64,000 nt of DNA from Desulfobacteraceae bacterium. GTDB taxonomy: Bacteria; Desulfobacterota; Desulfobacteria; Desulfobacterales; Desulfobacteraceae. Under the pieces are notes generated by a model that was not told the DNA's origin, searched no databases, and saw nothing but the letters and a program-made list of their open reading frames with translations. This document shows positions 56,030 through 64,000 of the stretch, one piece after another (the stretch's first letter is position 1; every line of letters begins with the position of its first letter). A program made the position numbers and the translations under genes. Location: the NCBI GenBank assembly GCA_016743945.1, contig JADGFI010000001.1, positions 521,901 to 585,900 of the forward strand. Reading direction: 5' to 3'.

Positions 56030-57289
56030 ATGGCCAAAAAAGAAGAACCCACGGATCAGTTTTTCTGTTCTTTTTGCGGAAAAAACCAAAAAGAAGTCAA
56101 GAAACTGATAGCAGGGCCAAGTGTTTATATCTGTAATGAGTGCATCAAGCTGTGCAGTGAAATCATTGAAGATGAAGAAAAGGAAAAGTCCGAAGAGATT
56201 GAAGAGTCCAAGGAATTTATGGTGCCCAAAGAGATCAAGTCCATGCTCGATTCCTATGTGATTGAGCAGGACCAGGCCAAAAAGGTGCTGTCTGTTGCGG
56301 TTTACAATCATTATAAACGCCTGGCCTCGGTAATCGAAAAAACCAGCGATGATGTTGAGATTCAAAAATCGAATGTTTTGATCATCGGCCCTACGGGCTG
56401 CGGAAAAACCCTTCTTGCCCAGACCCTTGCAAGATTTCTGGATGTTCCCTTTGCCATTGCCGATGCAACGGCACTCACAGAGGCCGGGTATGTGGGAGAG
56501 GATGTGGAAAACATTGTTCTTTCCCTGGTTCAAAATGCAGACTATGATGTCGAAAAAGCCCAGAGAGGCATCATCTATATTGACGAGATTGATAAAATCT
56601 CCCAACGGGGAGATAATCCCTCCATTACCCGGGATGTGTCAGGGGAAGGCGTACAGCAGGCGCTTTTGAAGATCATTGAAGGTACCATCGCCAGTATCCC
56701 GCCCAAGGGGGGGAGGAAACATCCCCAGCAGGATTATGTAAAGGTGGACACCTCCAATATTCTTTTTGTTTGCGGCGGTACCTTTACCGGCCTTGAAAAG
56801 GTGGTTGAAAGACGGATAACCCAAAAGACAATGGGATTTGGTGCCAAGATAGCTGAAAAGAAAGATGTCAATCTCGGGGAACTTTTGGGACAGGTCAAGC
56901 CCGAGGACCTGATAAAATTTGGGTTGATTCCCGAGTTTCTTGGCAGATTGCCCATTGTCACTGCCATAGGGGAACTCAATGAAGATTCTTTGGTCAAGAT
57001 TCTGACAGAGCCCAAAAATGCTCTTGTCAAACAATACCAGGAGCTTTTCAAGGTAGAAGGGGTGGACCTCCAGTATACGGATGAGGCCCTTGTGGCGATG
57101 GCCAAGGAAGCTGTTTCAAGAAAATCCGGTGCCCGGGGTCTTCGGGCGATCATGGAAGAAACCATGCTGGACATCATGTATGAGATTCCTTCCAAGGAAA
57201 ATGTTGTGGAATGTGTGGTCGGTGAAGAAGTTGTTCTGAAAAATGAAGAGCCCATCCTTCTCTACGAACAGCCCAAAAAGCAGGCCTGA
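56030..57289 (+). CDS. clpX: ClpX unfoldase
   Basis: A 419-aa AAA+ protein. The N-terminal zinc finger has [20 protein letters not shown] and [11 protein letters not shown]. Walker A is [20 protein letters not shown] near residue 120, Walker B is [13 protein letters not shown] near 185, and the IGF loop for ClpP docking is in KTMGFGAKI. It unfolds tagged proteins for ClpP. Its end precedes lon by 16 bp. Confidence 0.97.
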   Translation: MAKKEEPTDQFFCSFCGKNQKEVKKLIAGPSVYICNECIKLCSEIIEDEEKEKSEEIEESKEFMVPKEIKSMLDSYVIEQDQAKKVLSVAVYNHYKRLASVIEKTSDDVEIQKSNVLIIGPTGCGKTLLAQTLARFLDVPFAIADATALTEAGYVGEDVENIVLSLVQNADYDVEKAQRGIIYIDEIDKISQRGDNPSITRDVSGEGVQQALLKIIEGTIASIPPKGGRKHPQQDYVKVDTSNILFVCGGTFTGLEKVVERRITQKTMGFGAKIAEKKDVNLGELLGQVKPEDLIKFGLIPEFLGRLPIVTAIGELNEDSLVKILTEPKNALVKQYQELFKVEGVDLQYTDEALVAMAKEAVSRKSGARGLRAIMEETMLDIMYEIPSKENVVECVVGEEVVLKNEEPILLYEQPKKQA

Positions 57290-57305
57290 AACCGAAAGTT
57301 TTCTA

Positions 57306-59654
57306 ATGATCAAAATCTCCAAGTTTTTCAACCAGGACGGTAACGAAAAAATGAAAAAAACACTGCCGCTGGTGCCTTTACGGGATATGGTTTTGTTTCC
57401 CCACATGACCACTTCTGTGTTTGTGGGAAGGGATAAGTCTGTCAAAGCCCTGTCCGAAGCAATGGCTGCCGATAAAAAAATATTTCTCACTACCCAGAAG
57501 GACCCTGAGGTCCTTAAACCCACTATTCAGGATATTTTTCAGGTGGGAACCGAGGCAAAAATTACCCAATTGCTTCGGTTGCCCGACGGCACGGTCAAGG
57601 CCCTTGTTGAGGGATGTGCCCGGGGGAAAATTCTTAAATTGGTCGATGAACACGGTTTTCTGGCGGTTGAATATGAAGCAACTGCGGAAACACCCATTCC
57701 AGAGGAAGCGTCCGAAGCAGCTACCCGAACAGTTTTTGAGGCATTTCAAAACTATGCCAATTTGTCAGGGGTAGTTTCTGCTAGCTTTTTCAAGGGCCTT
57801 GAGGGGCTTTCGGACCAGGCGTCCAGGTATGCGGATACCATTGCTTCCCAATTGCCCTTCAAGGTGGGAGAGAAACAGGAACTGCTGGAGTGCGGGGATA
57901 TTGAAAAACGATTTTTTCTCCTGCTCAAACTGATTCAAAAGGAAACAGAAGTCTTTTCCATGTCCCAGAAGATCAAGGGCCGGGTTAAGGATCAGATGGA
58001 AAAGCTCCAGAAAAAGCATTATCTCAATGAGCAGATGCGTGCCATTAAAAAGGAAATGGGAGAAGACGGCGGCCCAGGAGAGTTTGCAGATCTTGAGAAA
58101 AAAATAAAGCAAAAAAGAATGTCCAGGGAAGCGTCAGGGGTGGTCCGAAGGGAGCTGGATAAGCTCAAGATGATGTCTCCCATGTCCTCTGAAGCCACTG
58201 TGGTTAGAAATTATATCGACTGGCTCGTTTGTCTTCCCTGGTTCAGGAAAAACCGGGCTAAAATTGATTTGAAAAAGGCCGCGTCCATTTTGGACCAAGA
58301 TCATTTCGGCCTTGAAAAACCCAAGGAAAGAATTCTTGAATACCTGGCCGTCCAGATTCTGGTCAAGAAAATCAAGGGACCCATTTTATGTCTGGTGGGG
58401 CCACCGGGTGTGGGTAAAACATCATTGGCCCGATCCGTAGCGTCTGCCACGGGCAGGGCATTTGCCCGTATTTCCCTTGGGGGTGTCAGGGACGAGGCTG
58501 AGATCCGTGGGCATCGCCGGACCTATGTGGGGGCCATGCCCGGTAAAATTATTCAGACATTGAAAAAAACAGGGTATAACAACCCGGTTTTTTGCCTGGA
58601 TGAGATCGACAAGATGACATCGGACTTCAGGGGAGATCCTTCGTCTGCACTTTTAGAGGCTCTGGATCCTGAACAGAACAAAAATTTCAATGATCATTAT
58701 CTAGAAGTGGACTATGATTTATCTGAAATCCTTTTTATTACCACGGCCAATACATTGTACGATATACCAGCGCCCTTGCGGGATCGGATGGAAATTATTC
58801 AGATTTCCGGATATACGGAATATGAAAAAGCGCACATTGCAGAAGGTTTTCTGATACCCAAGCAACTAAGGGAAAACGGCCTGGATGATTCAGATGCTGT
58901 GTTCTCAAAAAAAGCAATTCGTGCCATTATCAAACAGTATACCCGGGAGGCGGGGGTCAGAAATCTGGAACGGGAGATTTCATCGGTATTAAGAAAAATT
59001 GCCACCCAGATTGTTAAGACCGACAAGAGAAATCGCCACCAGATTTCCACCACCACGGTGCTCAAATATCTGGGTCAGCCAAGATTTCGTGACAGCGTCC
59101 TTGAAAAAGAAGATAAGGCCGGTATTGTTACCGGGCTTGCCTGGACCCAGGCCGGGGGGCAATTGCTCACCATCGAAGCGGTTACCATGCCTGGAAAGGG
59201 ACGGGTTATGGTAACAGGAAAACTGGGAGATGTTATGAAGGAATCTAGCCAGGCCGCTGTCAGTTATGTCCGTTCCCGAAGCAAAATCTTAGGAATTCGG
59301 GAGGATTTTTACAAGGATACCGATATCCATATCCATGTGCCTGAAGGGGCCATTCCCAAAGACGGACCATCGGCAGGGATTGCCATGTGTACGGCAGTTG
59401 TTTCCATTCTTACGGAAAAACCGGTGAGCCGGACCGTGGCCATGACCGGTGAAATAACCCTGCGGGGCCGGGTTCTTCCCATTGGCGGTCTTAAGGAAAA
59501 ATTGCTTGCTGCCCATGCCAACGGTATTAAACGCGTGATTGTATCAATGGAAAATCAAAAAGATGTTCGCGAAATTCCTATATCGATTCAAAAACAATTG
59601 GAAATAGTCTTTGTGGATGATATGAGCCAGGTGCTTACCCACGCACTGGTATAA
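57306..59654 (+). CDS. lon: Lon protease
   Basis: A 782-aa Lon (start at ATG 57306; an ATG at 57351, MKKTLPLVPLRD, is also plausible). It has the N-terminal substrate domain (TLPLVPLRDMVLFPHMTTSV), Walker A CLVGPPGVGKTSLARSVASA near residue 365 and the sensor region DIPAPLRDRMEIIQISGYTE. The catalytic Ser lies in PKDGPSAGIAMCTAV near 685 and the Lys in GGLKEKLLAAHANGIKRV. It degrades damaged and regulatory proteins. A small duplication of its last codons (CTGGTATAAGAT) lies 15 bp downstream. Confidence 0.95.
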   Translation: MIKISKFFNQDGNEKMKKTLPLVPLRDMVLFPHMTTSVFVGRDKSVKALSEAMAADKKIFLTTQKDPEVLKPTIQDIFQVGTEAKITQLLRLPDGTVKALVEGCARGKILKLVDEHGFLAVEYEATAETPIPEEASEAATRTVFEAFQNYANLSGVVSASFFKGLEGLSDQASRYADTIASQLPFKVGEKQELLECGDIEKRFFLLLKLIQKETEVFSMSQKIKGRVKDQMEKLQKKHYLNEQMRAIKKEMGEDGGPGEFADLEKKIKQKRMSREASGVVRRELDKLKMMSPMSSEATVVRNYIDWLVCLPWFRKNRAKIDLKKAASILDQDHFGLEKPKERILEYLAVQILVKKIKGPILCLVGPPGVGKTSLARSVASATGRAFARISLGGVRDEAEIRGHRRTYVGAMPGKIIQTLKKTGYNNPVFCLDEIDKMTSDFRGDPSSALLEALDPEQNKNFNDHYLEVDYDLSEILFITTANTLYDIPAPLRDRMEIIQISGYTEYEKAHIAEGFLIPKQLRENGLDDSDAVFSKKAIRAIIKQYTREAGVRNLEREISSVLRKIATQIVKTDKRNRHQISTTTVLKYLGQPRFRDSVLEKEDKAGIVTGLAWTQAGGQLLTIEAVTMPGKGRVMVTGKLGDVMKESSQAAVSYVRSRSKILGIREDFYKDTDIHIHVPEGAIPKDGPSAGIAMCTAVVSILTEKPVSRTVAMTGEITLRGRVLPIGGLKEKLLAAHANGIKRVIVSMENQKDVREIPISIQKQLEIVFVDDMSQVLTHALV

Positions 59655-59700
59655 GATCTGCTGGTATAAGATATAGACAAAAGATATAGACAAAAGATAT
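59646..59700 (+). repeat. Short tandem repeats over the lon stop codon
   Basis: CTGGTATAAGAT, which contains the lon stop, occurs at 59646 and 59661 (15-bp period). It is followed by two exact 13-bp units GATATAGACAAAA (59670-59682 and 59683-59695) and a partial third. Confidence 0.85.
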
Positions 59701-59743
59701 AAAGGCCCCCTGATCTGGTAAGATCAGGGGGCCTTTATTTTTA
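59701..59743 (+). terminator. lon terminator
   Basis: A perfect 16-bp stem (AAAGGCCCCCTGATCT with AGATCAGGGGGCCTTT, loop GGTA) is followed by ATTTTT. It lies between the converging lon and rho genes. Confidence 0.92.
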
Positions 59744-59764
59744 AGGTCATCTATCTCTCAAGCG

Positions 59765-59876
59765 CTATGCTTCGAGCATAGAGATAAATGCTCTATCCTT
59801 CGAGCATAGAGATAAATGCTCTATCCTTCGAGCATAGAGATAAATGCTCTATCCTTCAAGCATAGAGATAAATTCA
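59765..59876 (-). repeat. Four 28-bp tandem copies of the rho 3' end
   Basis: The 28-bp unit starts with CTATCCTTCGAGCATAGAGA on the plus strand. The copy at 59849-59876 codes the last residues (FISMLEG) and stop of rho. Exact or near-exact copies follow at 59821, 59793 and 59765, downstream of the stop. Confidence 0.92.
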
Positions 59877-60925
59877 GACATGGCAGAAACTTCGTCTTTG
59901 GTCGTAACTTTTCTACGGATTTGAACCATGTTCTCATGGGTTTTCTTGTCCATGAGAAGGTCCTCCTTCCGGGTTCCGGATTTGTTGATGTTGATGGCGG
60001 GCCAGATTCTTTGCTCGGCACATTCCCGGGATAGGAAAAGATCCATATTACCGGTTCCTTTGAATTCCTGGAAAATGATGTCATCCATTCGGCTGCCCGT
60101 GTCTACTAAAATGGTGGCCATTATGGTCAGGGAACCGCCATTTTCAAGCTTTCTGGCTGCGCCAAAAATTTTCCTGGGAAATTCCATGGCATTGGCGCCA
60201 AGGCCACCGGAAAGGGTTTTGCCATGGCTATCCGTGTCGGCATTAAAGGCACGGGTCATCCGGGTCAGGGAATCTATAAAAACAACCGCGTCCTGTCCAA
60301 TTTCAGCACAGCGAATGGCTGTGTGCATGGCAAGGCGTGTCATCCTCATGTGCTGGCCGATCTGCTGGTCAGCCGAAGAATAGAGGACATGGGCCTGGGT
60401 CAGGCCCCGTTGGAAATCGGTTACCTCTTCAGGGCGTTCATCCACTAGAAGAATAAACACCTTTGAATCTGGATGGTTGGTAACCACTGAATTGGCCATA
60501 TGCCTTAAAATGGTTGTTTTTCCGGATTTAGGAGGGGCAATAATCAACCCCCTCTGCCCCATGCCGAGGGGAGCAATCAGGTCCAGGGCCTTGCCGGTAA
60601 TATCCTCTTCATCCTGGGTCATGGTGTACCGTTCAAGGGGATTGATACTGGTCTGATCCTGGAGCATTGGCACGTCAACAAATTCATCAAAGGGAAGATC
60701 GTTGATGGTCTCTATCCGGATCAGGGCAAGGTTAAGATTTCTGGGGCTTTTCTTTTCACCGAATCCCTGAATAAAACACCCTTCCCTGAGATTCAACTTT
60801 CTGATAAGACTATTGGGGACATAGGGGTTTTCGGGCTGGGGTTGAAAATTTTCTTCAATGGTCCGTAAAAAACCAAAACCTTTGTCCATTATTTCCAGGT
60901 ATCCTTGCACTGGTTCCATGGTCAA
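59849..60925 (-). CDS. rho: Short, divergent transcription termination factor Rho
   Basis: A 358-aa Rho-like RNA helicase, compared with about 415 aa for typical Rho. The N-terminal helical domain is missing; the protein starts at the cold-shock RNA-binding domain (GYLEIMDKGFGFLRTIEENF). The ATPase core has Walker A LIIAPPKSGKTTILRHMANS near residue 130, LLVDERPEEVTDFQRG, VFIDSLTRMTRAFNADTDSH and EFKGTGNMDLFLSRECAEQR. Several positions differ from standard Rho, for example GGLGANAM where GGVDANAL is usual. It may be the only Rho here or a second, specialised one. A weak start region precedes it, and tandem copies of its 3' end lie downstream. Confidence 0.88.
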   Translation of the reverse strand: MTMEPVQGYLEIMDKGFGFLRTIEENFQPQPENPYVPNSLIRKLNLREGCFIQGFGEKKSPRNLNLALIRIETINDLPFDEFVDVPMLQDQTSINPLERYTMTQDEEDITGKALDLIAPLGMGQRGLIIAPPKSGKTTILRHMANSVVTNHPDSKVFILLVDERPEEVTDFQRGLTQAHVLYSSADQQIGQHMRMTRLAMHTAIRCAEIGQDAVVFIDSLTRMTRAFNADTDSHGKTLSGGLGANAMEFPRKIFGAARKLENGGSLTIMATILVDTGSRMDDIIFQEFKGTGNMDLFLSRECAEQRIWPAININKSGTRKEDLLMDKKTHENMVQIRRKVTTKDEVSAMSEFISMLEG

Positions 60926-61227
60926 GCTCCTTAAATTTAAACTAGGATATTGCTTTAGCGATAAAAAAGACGGGTTAAGGATTTACTATCATTCTTTGTG
61001 ACTGGAAGCCCCATAAGAAAAACGAGAAAAATGCCCTGCTTTAGATTTTATCGGGTAATTATATTCTTGTATCTTACTATTACCCACAAATATACCACTA
61101 ATATACGTATGTTGCAAGGTGCTGTGTGAAGAATCCCTACGCATTTTTTTGTTGGGAAAAAAAAGTAAACTTAGAGTATTTAGTGCTTGACACCATTTTT
61201 GTTTATTGTTATAACCTCTCTGCTTTC
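60926..61227. other. Gene-free leader between rho and the tRNA pair
   Basis: About 300 bp hold no gene I can support. It should contain the rho promoter on the minus strand and the tRNA promoter on the plus strand: TTGACACCATTTTTG near 61189 offers a TTGACA box, and TATTGTTATAA follows about 15 bases later. Confidence 0.45.
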
Positions 61228-61303
61228 GGGCGATTAACTCAGTTGGGAGAGTGCAACCCTTACAAGGTTGAAGTCGCAGGTTCAAGCCCTGCATCGCCCA
61301 CCA
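61228..61303 (+). tRNA. tRNA-Val (anticodon TAC)
   Basis: A 76-nt tRNA with encoded CCA. Acceptor GGGCGAT pairs with ATCGCCC; the anticodon stem CAACC/GGTTG holds CTTACAA, giving anticodon TAC; the T-arm has GGTTCAAGCC. Confidence 0.95.
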
Positions 61304-61318
61304 ACAAAAGTGACATAC

Positions 61319-61395
61319 GGGGGTGTAGTTCAGTTGGTTAGAACGCTTGCCTGTCACGCAAGAGGCCGCGAGTTCGAGTCTCGTCACTCCCGCCA
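61319..61395 (+). tRNA. tRNA-Asp (anticodon GTC)
   Basis: A 77-nt tRNA with encoded CCA, 15 bp after tRNA-Val. Acceptor GGGGGTG pairs with CACTCCC (one G-T pair); the anticodon loop CTGTCAC gives GTC; the T-arm has GTTCGAGTC. The discriminator is G, as expected for tRNA-Asp. Confidence 0.95.
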
Positions 61396-61400
61396 CAATA

Positions 61401-61446
61401 AAAAAGGGCTTTTCAGATTTTTCTGAAAAGCCCTTTTTCTTTTTTT
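61401..61446 (+). terminator. Terminator of the tRNA-Val/Asp pair
   Basis: AAAAAGGGCTTTTCAGA and TCTGAAAAGCCCTTTTT form a long perfect stem, followed by CTTTTTTT. The hairpin is nearly symmetric, so it also serves the opposing efflux genes. Confidence 0.92.
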
Positions 61447-61465
61447 ACTGATAATAATTTTCGGT

Positions 61466-62902
61466 TCAAAAACGTGGTGGGGATTTTGCCTCGGATTCAT
61501 CTATCCAGCCGCCGCCCAGCGATTTATACAGTTTTACATAGGCATTGAAAAAATTGCGTTTCAGTTCGGAAAGCTCCAATTGGGCGCTGAAAAGTGTCCG
61601 TTCGGAATCCAATGCTTCCAGGTAACTGCTGACCCCTTTGTCATAGCGTTCAAAGGAGAGGCTATTGGCATTTTGAGCCGCCGCAACTTTTTGGCTGGCA
61701 GCTGTCACCTCCCTTTGATAGGTCTCTATTTCAACCAGGGCATCCTCCACTTCTGTGAAGGCGATCAATACAATATTTTCATAGCGGTATAATGCCTGTT
61801 TGGTCAGTTCCATTTGGATATCTACCCGGCTCTTACTCTTGTTAAAATCCCAGAGGGGACCTGTCAGGCCGGCACCCACAGACCAGATACCCCCGCTGCT
61901 GGTGATGGTGCCCAGATCACTGCTGGCAACCCCTAGAAGACCGGTTAAGCTGATGGCAGGGAAGCGCTGTGCAACGGCAATACCAATTTCTTCGTTCTGG
62001 GCTTTGAGCAGAGCCAGGGCCTCTCCGATTTCAGGTCTTCGTTCAAGCAGTTGGGAGGGAAGGATATCGGGAATAAAAGGGGGTATCCGCTGCAAGTTCA
62101 GAGGCTGGCCACTTTGGATTTCCAGGGGGAGCTGTCCCATGAGGATACTCAGGGCATTTTCAGCGTTAACAATAGCGCGTTCATACTTGGGAATTGAGCC
62201 TGCTGCGATGGCTGTTTGGATCTGGGCCTGATTTACATCAATTTCAGGGATAATGCCTTTGTTAAAACGCAGTTGGATGATCCCAAGGCTTTTGGTCCGG
62301 GAAAGAAGGGTTTCCTGGGAGATGGTCAACCGCTGGTGGTAATCGAGCAAGAGATAATAGGTACTGACCACGTCCGTAATCAAGCCAATTTGAATAGTCC
62401 GCATACCATATTTCGAGGCCAGAAGTTTTTCTTTTGCAGCCGTTGTGGATCTTTTAAATTTCCCCCAAAAATCCAGTTCCCAATTGAGCATTGGTGCAAT
62501 ATAAACATTGCTGCTAGTATCCATTGAACGGGCGCCGCCATAATTTCCCGTGGACAAACCACCGCTGATGCCGATGGCAGGATATTCATCTGCCTTGTAA
62601 AAGCCAAGTTCTGCTCTTGCCTGTTCAATGCTGCTCAGGGCAATCTTTGCATTTTTGTTGTTTTCAAGGGCAGTGTTGACCAGTTGAAAGAGAATGGGAT
62701 CATCAAACAATTCCCACCATTTCAGGTCACTTGTGGTTTTTGCATCACCTTTGAGGGTGTTGCGAAATGTATCCGGTGTTTTGATCTGGGGAGGGGTAAA
62801 ATCCGGCCCCACGGTGCATCCCTGAAAAAGAAAAGCCATGACAAGGAGGGCCATGAGAAGGCTGGCGGGGAGGACCCCGGGAAAATATTTTTTAAAGTTC
62901 AT
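61466..62902 (-). CDS. RND efflux outer-membrane lipoprotein (OprM/NodT family)
   Basis: A 478-aa TolC-like channel. The lipobox is LLVMAFLFQGCTVGPDFTPP. The two OEP repeats are visible: DLKWWELFDDPILFQLVNTA with LENNKNAKIALSSIEQARAE, and later FPAISLTGLLGVASSDLGTI with YENIVLIAFTEVEDALVEIE. The family ending YDKGVSSYLEALDSERTLFS is present. It forms the outer-membrane duct for the RND pump encoded directly upstream, 3 bp away. The substrates are unknown. Confidence 0.93.
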   Translation of the reverse strand: MNFKKYFPGVLPASLLMALLVMAFLFQGCTVGPDFTPPQIKTPDTFRNTLKGDAKTTSDLKWWELFDDPILFQLVNTALENNKNAKIALSSIEQARAELGFYKADEYPAIGISGGLSTGNYGGARSMDTSSNVYIAPMLNWELDFWGKFKRSTTAAKEKLLASKYGMRTIQIGLITDVVSTYYLLLDYHQRLTISQETLLSRTKSLGIIQLRFNKGIIPEIDVNQAQIQTAIAAGSIPKYERAIVNAENALSILMGQLPLEIQSGQPLNLQRIPPFIPDILPSQLLERRPEIGEALALLKAQNEEIGIAVAQRFPAISLTGLLGVASSDLGTITSSGGIWSVGAGLTGPLWDFNKSKSRVDIQMELTKQALYRYENIVLIAFTEVEDALVEIETYQREVTAASQKVAAAQNANSLSFERYDKGVSSYLEALDSERTLFSAQLELSELKRNFFNAYVKLYKSLGGGWIDESEAKSPPRF

Positions 62903-62905
62903 CGT

Positions 62906-64000
62906 TTAAACCTCTTTTCTTTTATCACGTTTTTTTTCATACCTGCCGATTTTACCAATAAAAATAAAGAGCATGGGGTAGAAAAAGACACCCAGAAGGG
63001 TTGCCAGGGTCATTCCCCCCAAAAGGGACATCCCCATTACCTTTCTGGCCTGTGCGCCTGCTCCGGTCGCAATCACCAGGGGCAAAATGCCCAGGATAAA
63101 AGAAAAGGCTGTCATGAGAATTGGCCTAAACCGCAATCTTGCCGCCTCAAGGGCGGAATCATAGAGAGACAATCCCTCCCCAAATTTTTCATTGGCATAC
63201 TCCACAATGAGGATAGCATTTTTGGCTGCCATGCCAATGAGCATCACCAGGGAAATCTGGGCAAAGATATTGTTTTCGTAGGCCAAATCGAAGTGCCGGG
63301 CCACAAGGACGGCCAAAAATGCACCGAAAATGGCAAAGGGGGTTCCCAGAAGGATGGAGAAGGGCAGAGACCAGCTTTCATACTGGGCGGCCAGAATGAG
63401 AAAGACAAAAAGAAGGGAAAATACAAAAACTGTTGCCCCGGAACCCGCCGCCTTTTTTTCCTGGTAGGACATATTGCTCCAGGAGTAGGTCATATCCTCG
63501 GGAAGCACATCTGCTGCCACTTCTTCCAGGGCTGTCAGGGCCTGGGCCGATGTAAATCCTTTTGCCGGCCCACCGCTCAATTCAGTGGCCCGGAGCAGGT
63601 TAAACCGGTTGGTGTAGTCGGCGCCGTAAACTTCGCTGATTTTCACAAAGGCCGAGAGGGGGACAGACTTTCCCTCCCCGTTTTTGATAAAAAACAGGCC
63701 GATTTTTTTTTCATCTTCTCTGTATTCCGGCTCTGCCTGGATATAGGCCTTGTAAAGCCGGCCAAAGCGGTTGAAGTCGTTGACGTAGGCTCCTCCTAGA
63801 AATGCGCCGATGGTGGTGTACATATCATTGAGGGAAATTCCGGCTTTCAGGGCCTTATCCCGGTCAACTTCTATAAATTTTTGGGGGACACTGGGGCGAA
63901 AGGTGGTATAGATAGCCCCGATTTCCGGTCTTGCCTGGGCGGCCTGTATAAACTTAGCCGCCTGCTCACCCAGGTAGGCCGGGGTGTTTCCCCCCTTGTC
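62906..64000 (-). CDS. RND efflux inner-membrane transporter (HAE1/AcrB type), 5' part cut
   Basis: The frame is open from base 64000 to the stop at 62906, giving the last 364 aa of an AcrB-type protein that continues outside the window. It includes the docking and porter part (LNDMYTTIGAFLGGAYVNDF, then RFGRLYKAYIQAEPEYREDE) and the C-terminal membrane half (FVFLILAAQYESWSLPFSIL, ENNIFAQISLVMLIGMAAKN, AILIVEYANEKFGEGLSLYD, then RPILMTAFSFILGILPLVIA). It uses the proton gradient to export drugs or solvents through the outer-membrane partner encoded next. The hydrophobic (HAE1) type is clear; metal-export motifs are absent. Confidence 0.94.
   Translation of the reverse strand, partial: DKGGNTPAYLGEQAAKFIQAAQARPEIGAIYTTFRPSVPQKFIEVDRDKALKAGISLNDMYTTIGAFLGGAYVNDFNRFGRLYKAYIQAEPEYREDEKKIGLFFIKNGEGKSVPLSAFVKISEVYGADYTNRFNLLRATELSGGPAKGFTSAQALTALEEVAADVLPEDMTYSWSNMSYQEKKAAGSGATVFVFSLLFVFLILAAQYESWSLPFSILLGTPFAIFGAFLAVLVARHFDLAYENNIFAQISLVMLIGMAAKNAILIVEYANEKFGEGLSLYDSALEAARLRFRPILMTAFSFILGILPLVIATGAGAQARKVMGMSLLGGMTLATLLGVFFYPMLFIFIGKIGRYEKKRDKRKEV

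Noticed and set aside
60989..61396. Minus-strand frame of 135 codons
   Set aside because: It runs antisense through two clear tRNA genes.
62684..63799. Long plus-strand frame of 371 codons
   Set aside because: It lies antisense to two well-supported efflux genes and has a composition (many Cys, His, Gly) typical of shadow frames.

Overview
The window looks like a chromosomal segment of a Gram-negative anaerobe, most likely a sulfate-reducing Desulfobacterota (Desulfobacteraceae-like). The reasons are the LolA, Tat and RND envelope genes, a SelW-type selenoprotein read through an in-frame UGA, and the style of the gene blocks. The species call is inference from protein flavour, not from a database search. 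The window has two very different parts: a defence island (about 0.7 to 24.0 kb) and a conserved housekeeping chromosome (24.0 to 64.0 kb).

Left of the island is a hicA-hicB toxin-antitoxin pair (hicB is cut by the window edge). The island sits in the 3' half of a tRNA-Glu(CTC) gene. A perfect 44-bp direct repeat lies at 701-744 (orphan tRNA 3' end) and at 23986-24029 (inside the intact tRNA), and each copy is followed by a similar tRNA terminator. No integrase, transposase or excisionase gene is visible inside. A tandem GGACCGG-N4-GGACCGG motif lies just inside each end, and a third copy near 12.28 kb belongs to a 52-bp sequence almost identical to the right-end one. The island may therefore be two elements of about 11.6 kb joined together.

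Island cargo, left to right: two unrecognised genes (an HTH-like protein and an ankyrin-like protein); a complete Wadjet plasmid-defence operon jetABCD on the minus strand with a divergent BrxR/CapW-type WYL regulator and a palindromic candidate operator between them; a SelW-like selenoprotein gene with a bacterial SECIS hairpin; an Abi_2/AbiF-type HEPN protein preceded by a candidate small structured RNA able to pair with the start of its mRNA; a type I-A restriction-modification operon hsdRMS; a GHKL ATPase and a STAS-like (DUF4325-type) protein downstream of hsdS; and a small 57-aa protein, a SLATT membrane effector and a CD-NTase with a C-terminal AGS-C-like domain (CBASS-like or Hailong-like).

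The housekeeping part holds a nitrogen-control operon glnD-glnB-glnA with a consensus sigma-54 promoter; tatA; a MoxR/VWA pair; tatD; an ftsE-ftsX-envC-like-ctp-yibQ cell-wall operon; an Fe-S membrane protein; radA-rlmE-yebC; nadA; lolA and an acyl-CoA synthetase; grpE-dnaK; SRP RNA; a STAS protein; three more tRNAs (Pro, Val, Asp); an amidase; the tig-clpP-clpX-lon proteolysis block; an unusually short Rho; and an RND efflux pump that runs off the right edge. A recurring oddity here is short tandem duplications over the stop codons of several genes (radA, grpE, yebC, lon, rho).
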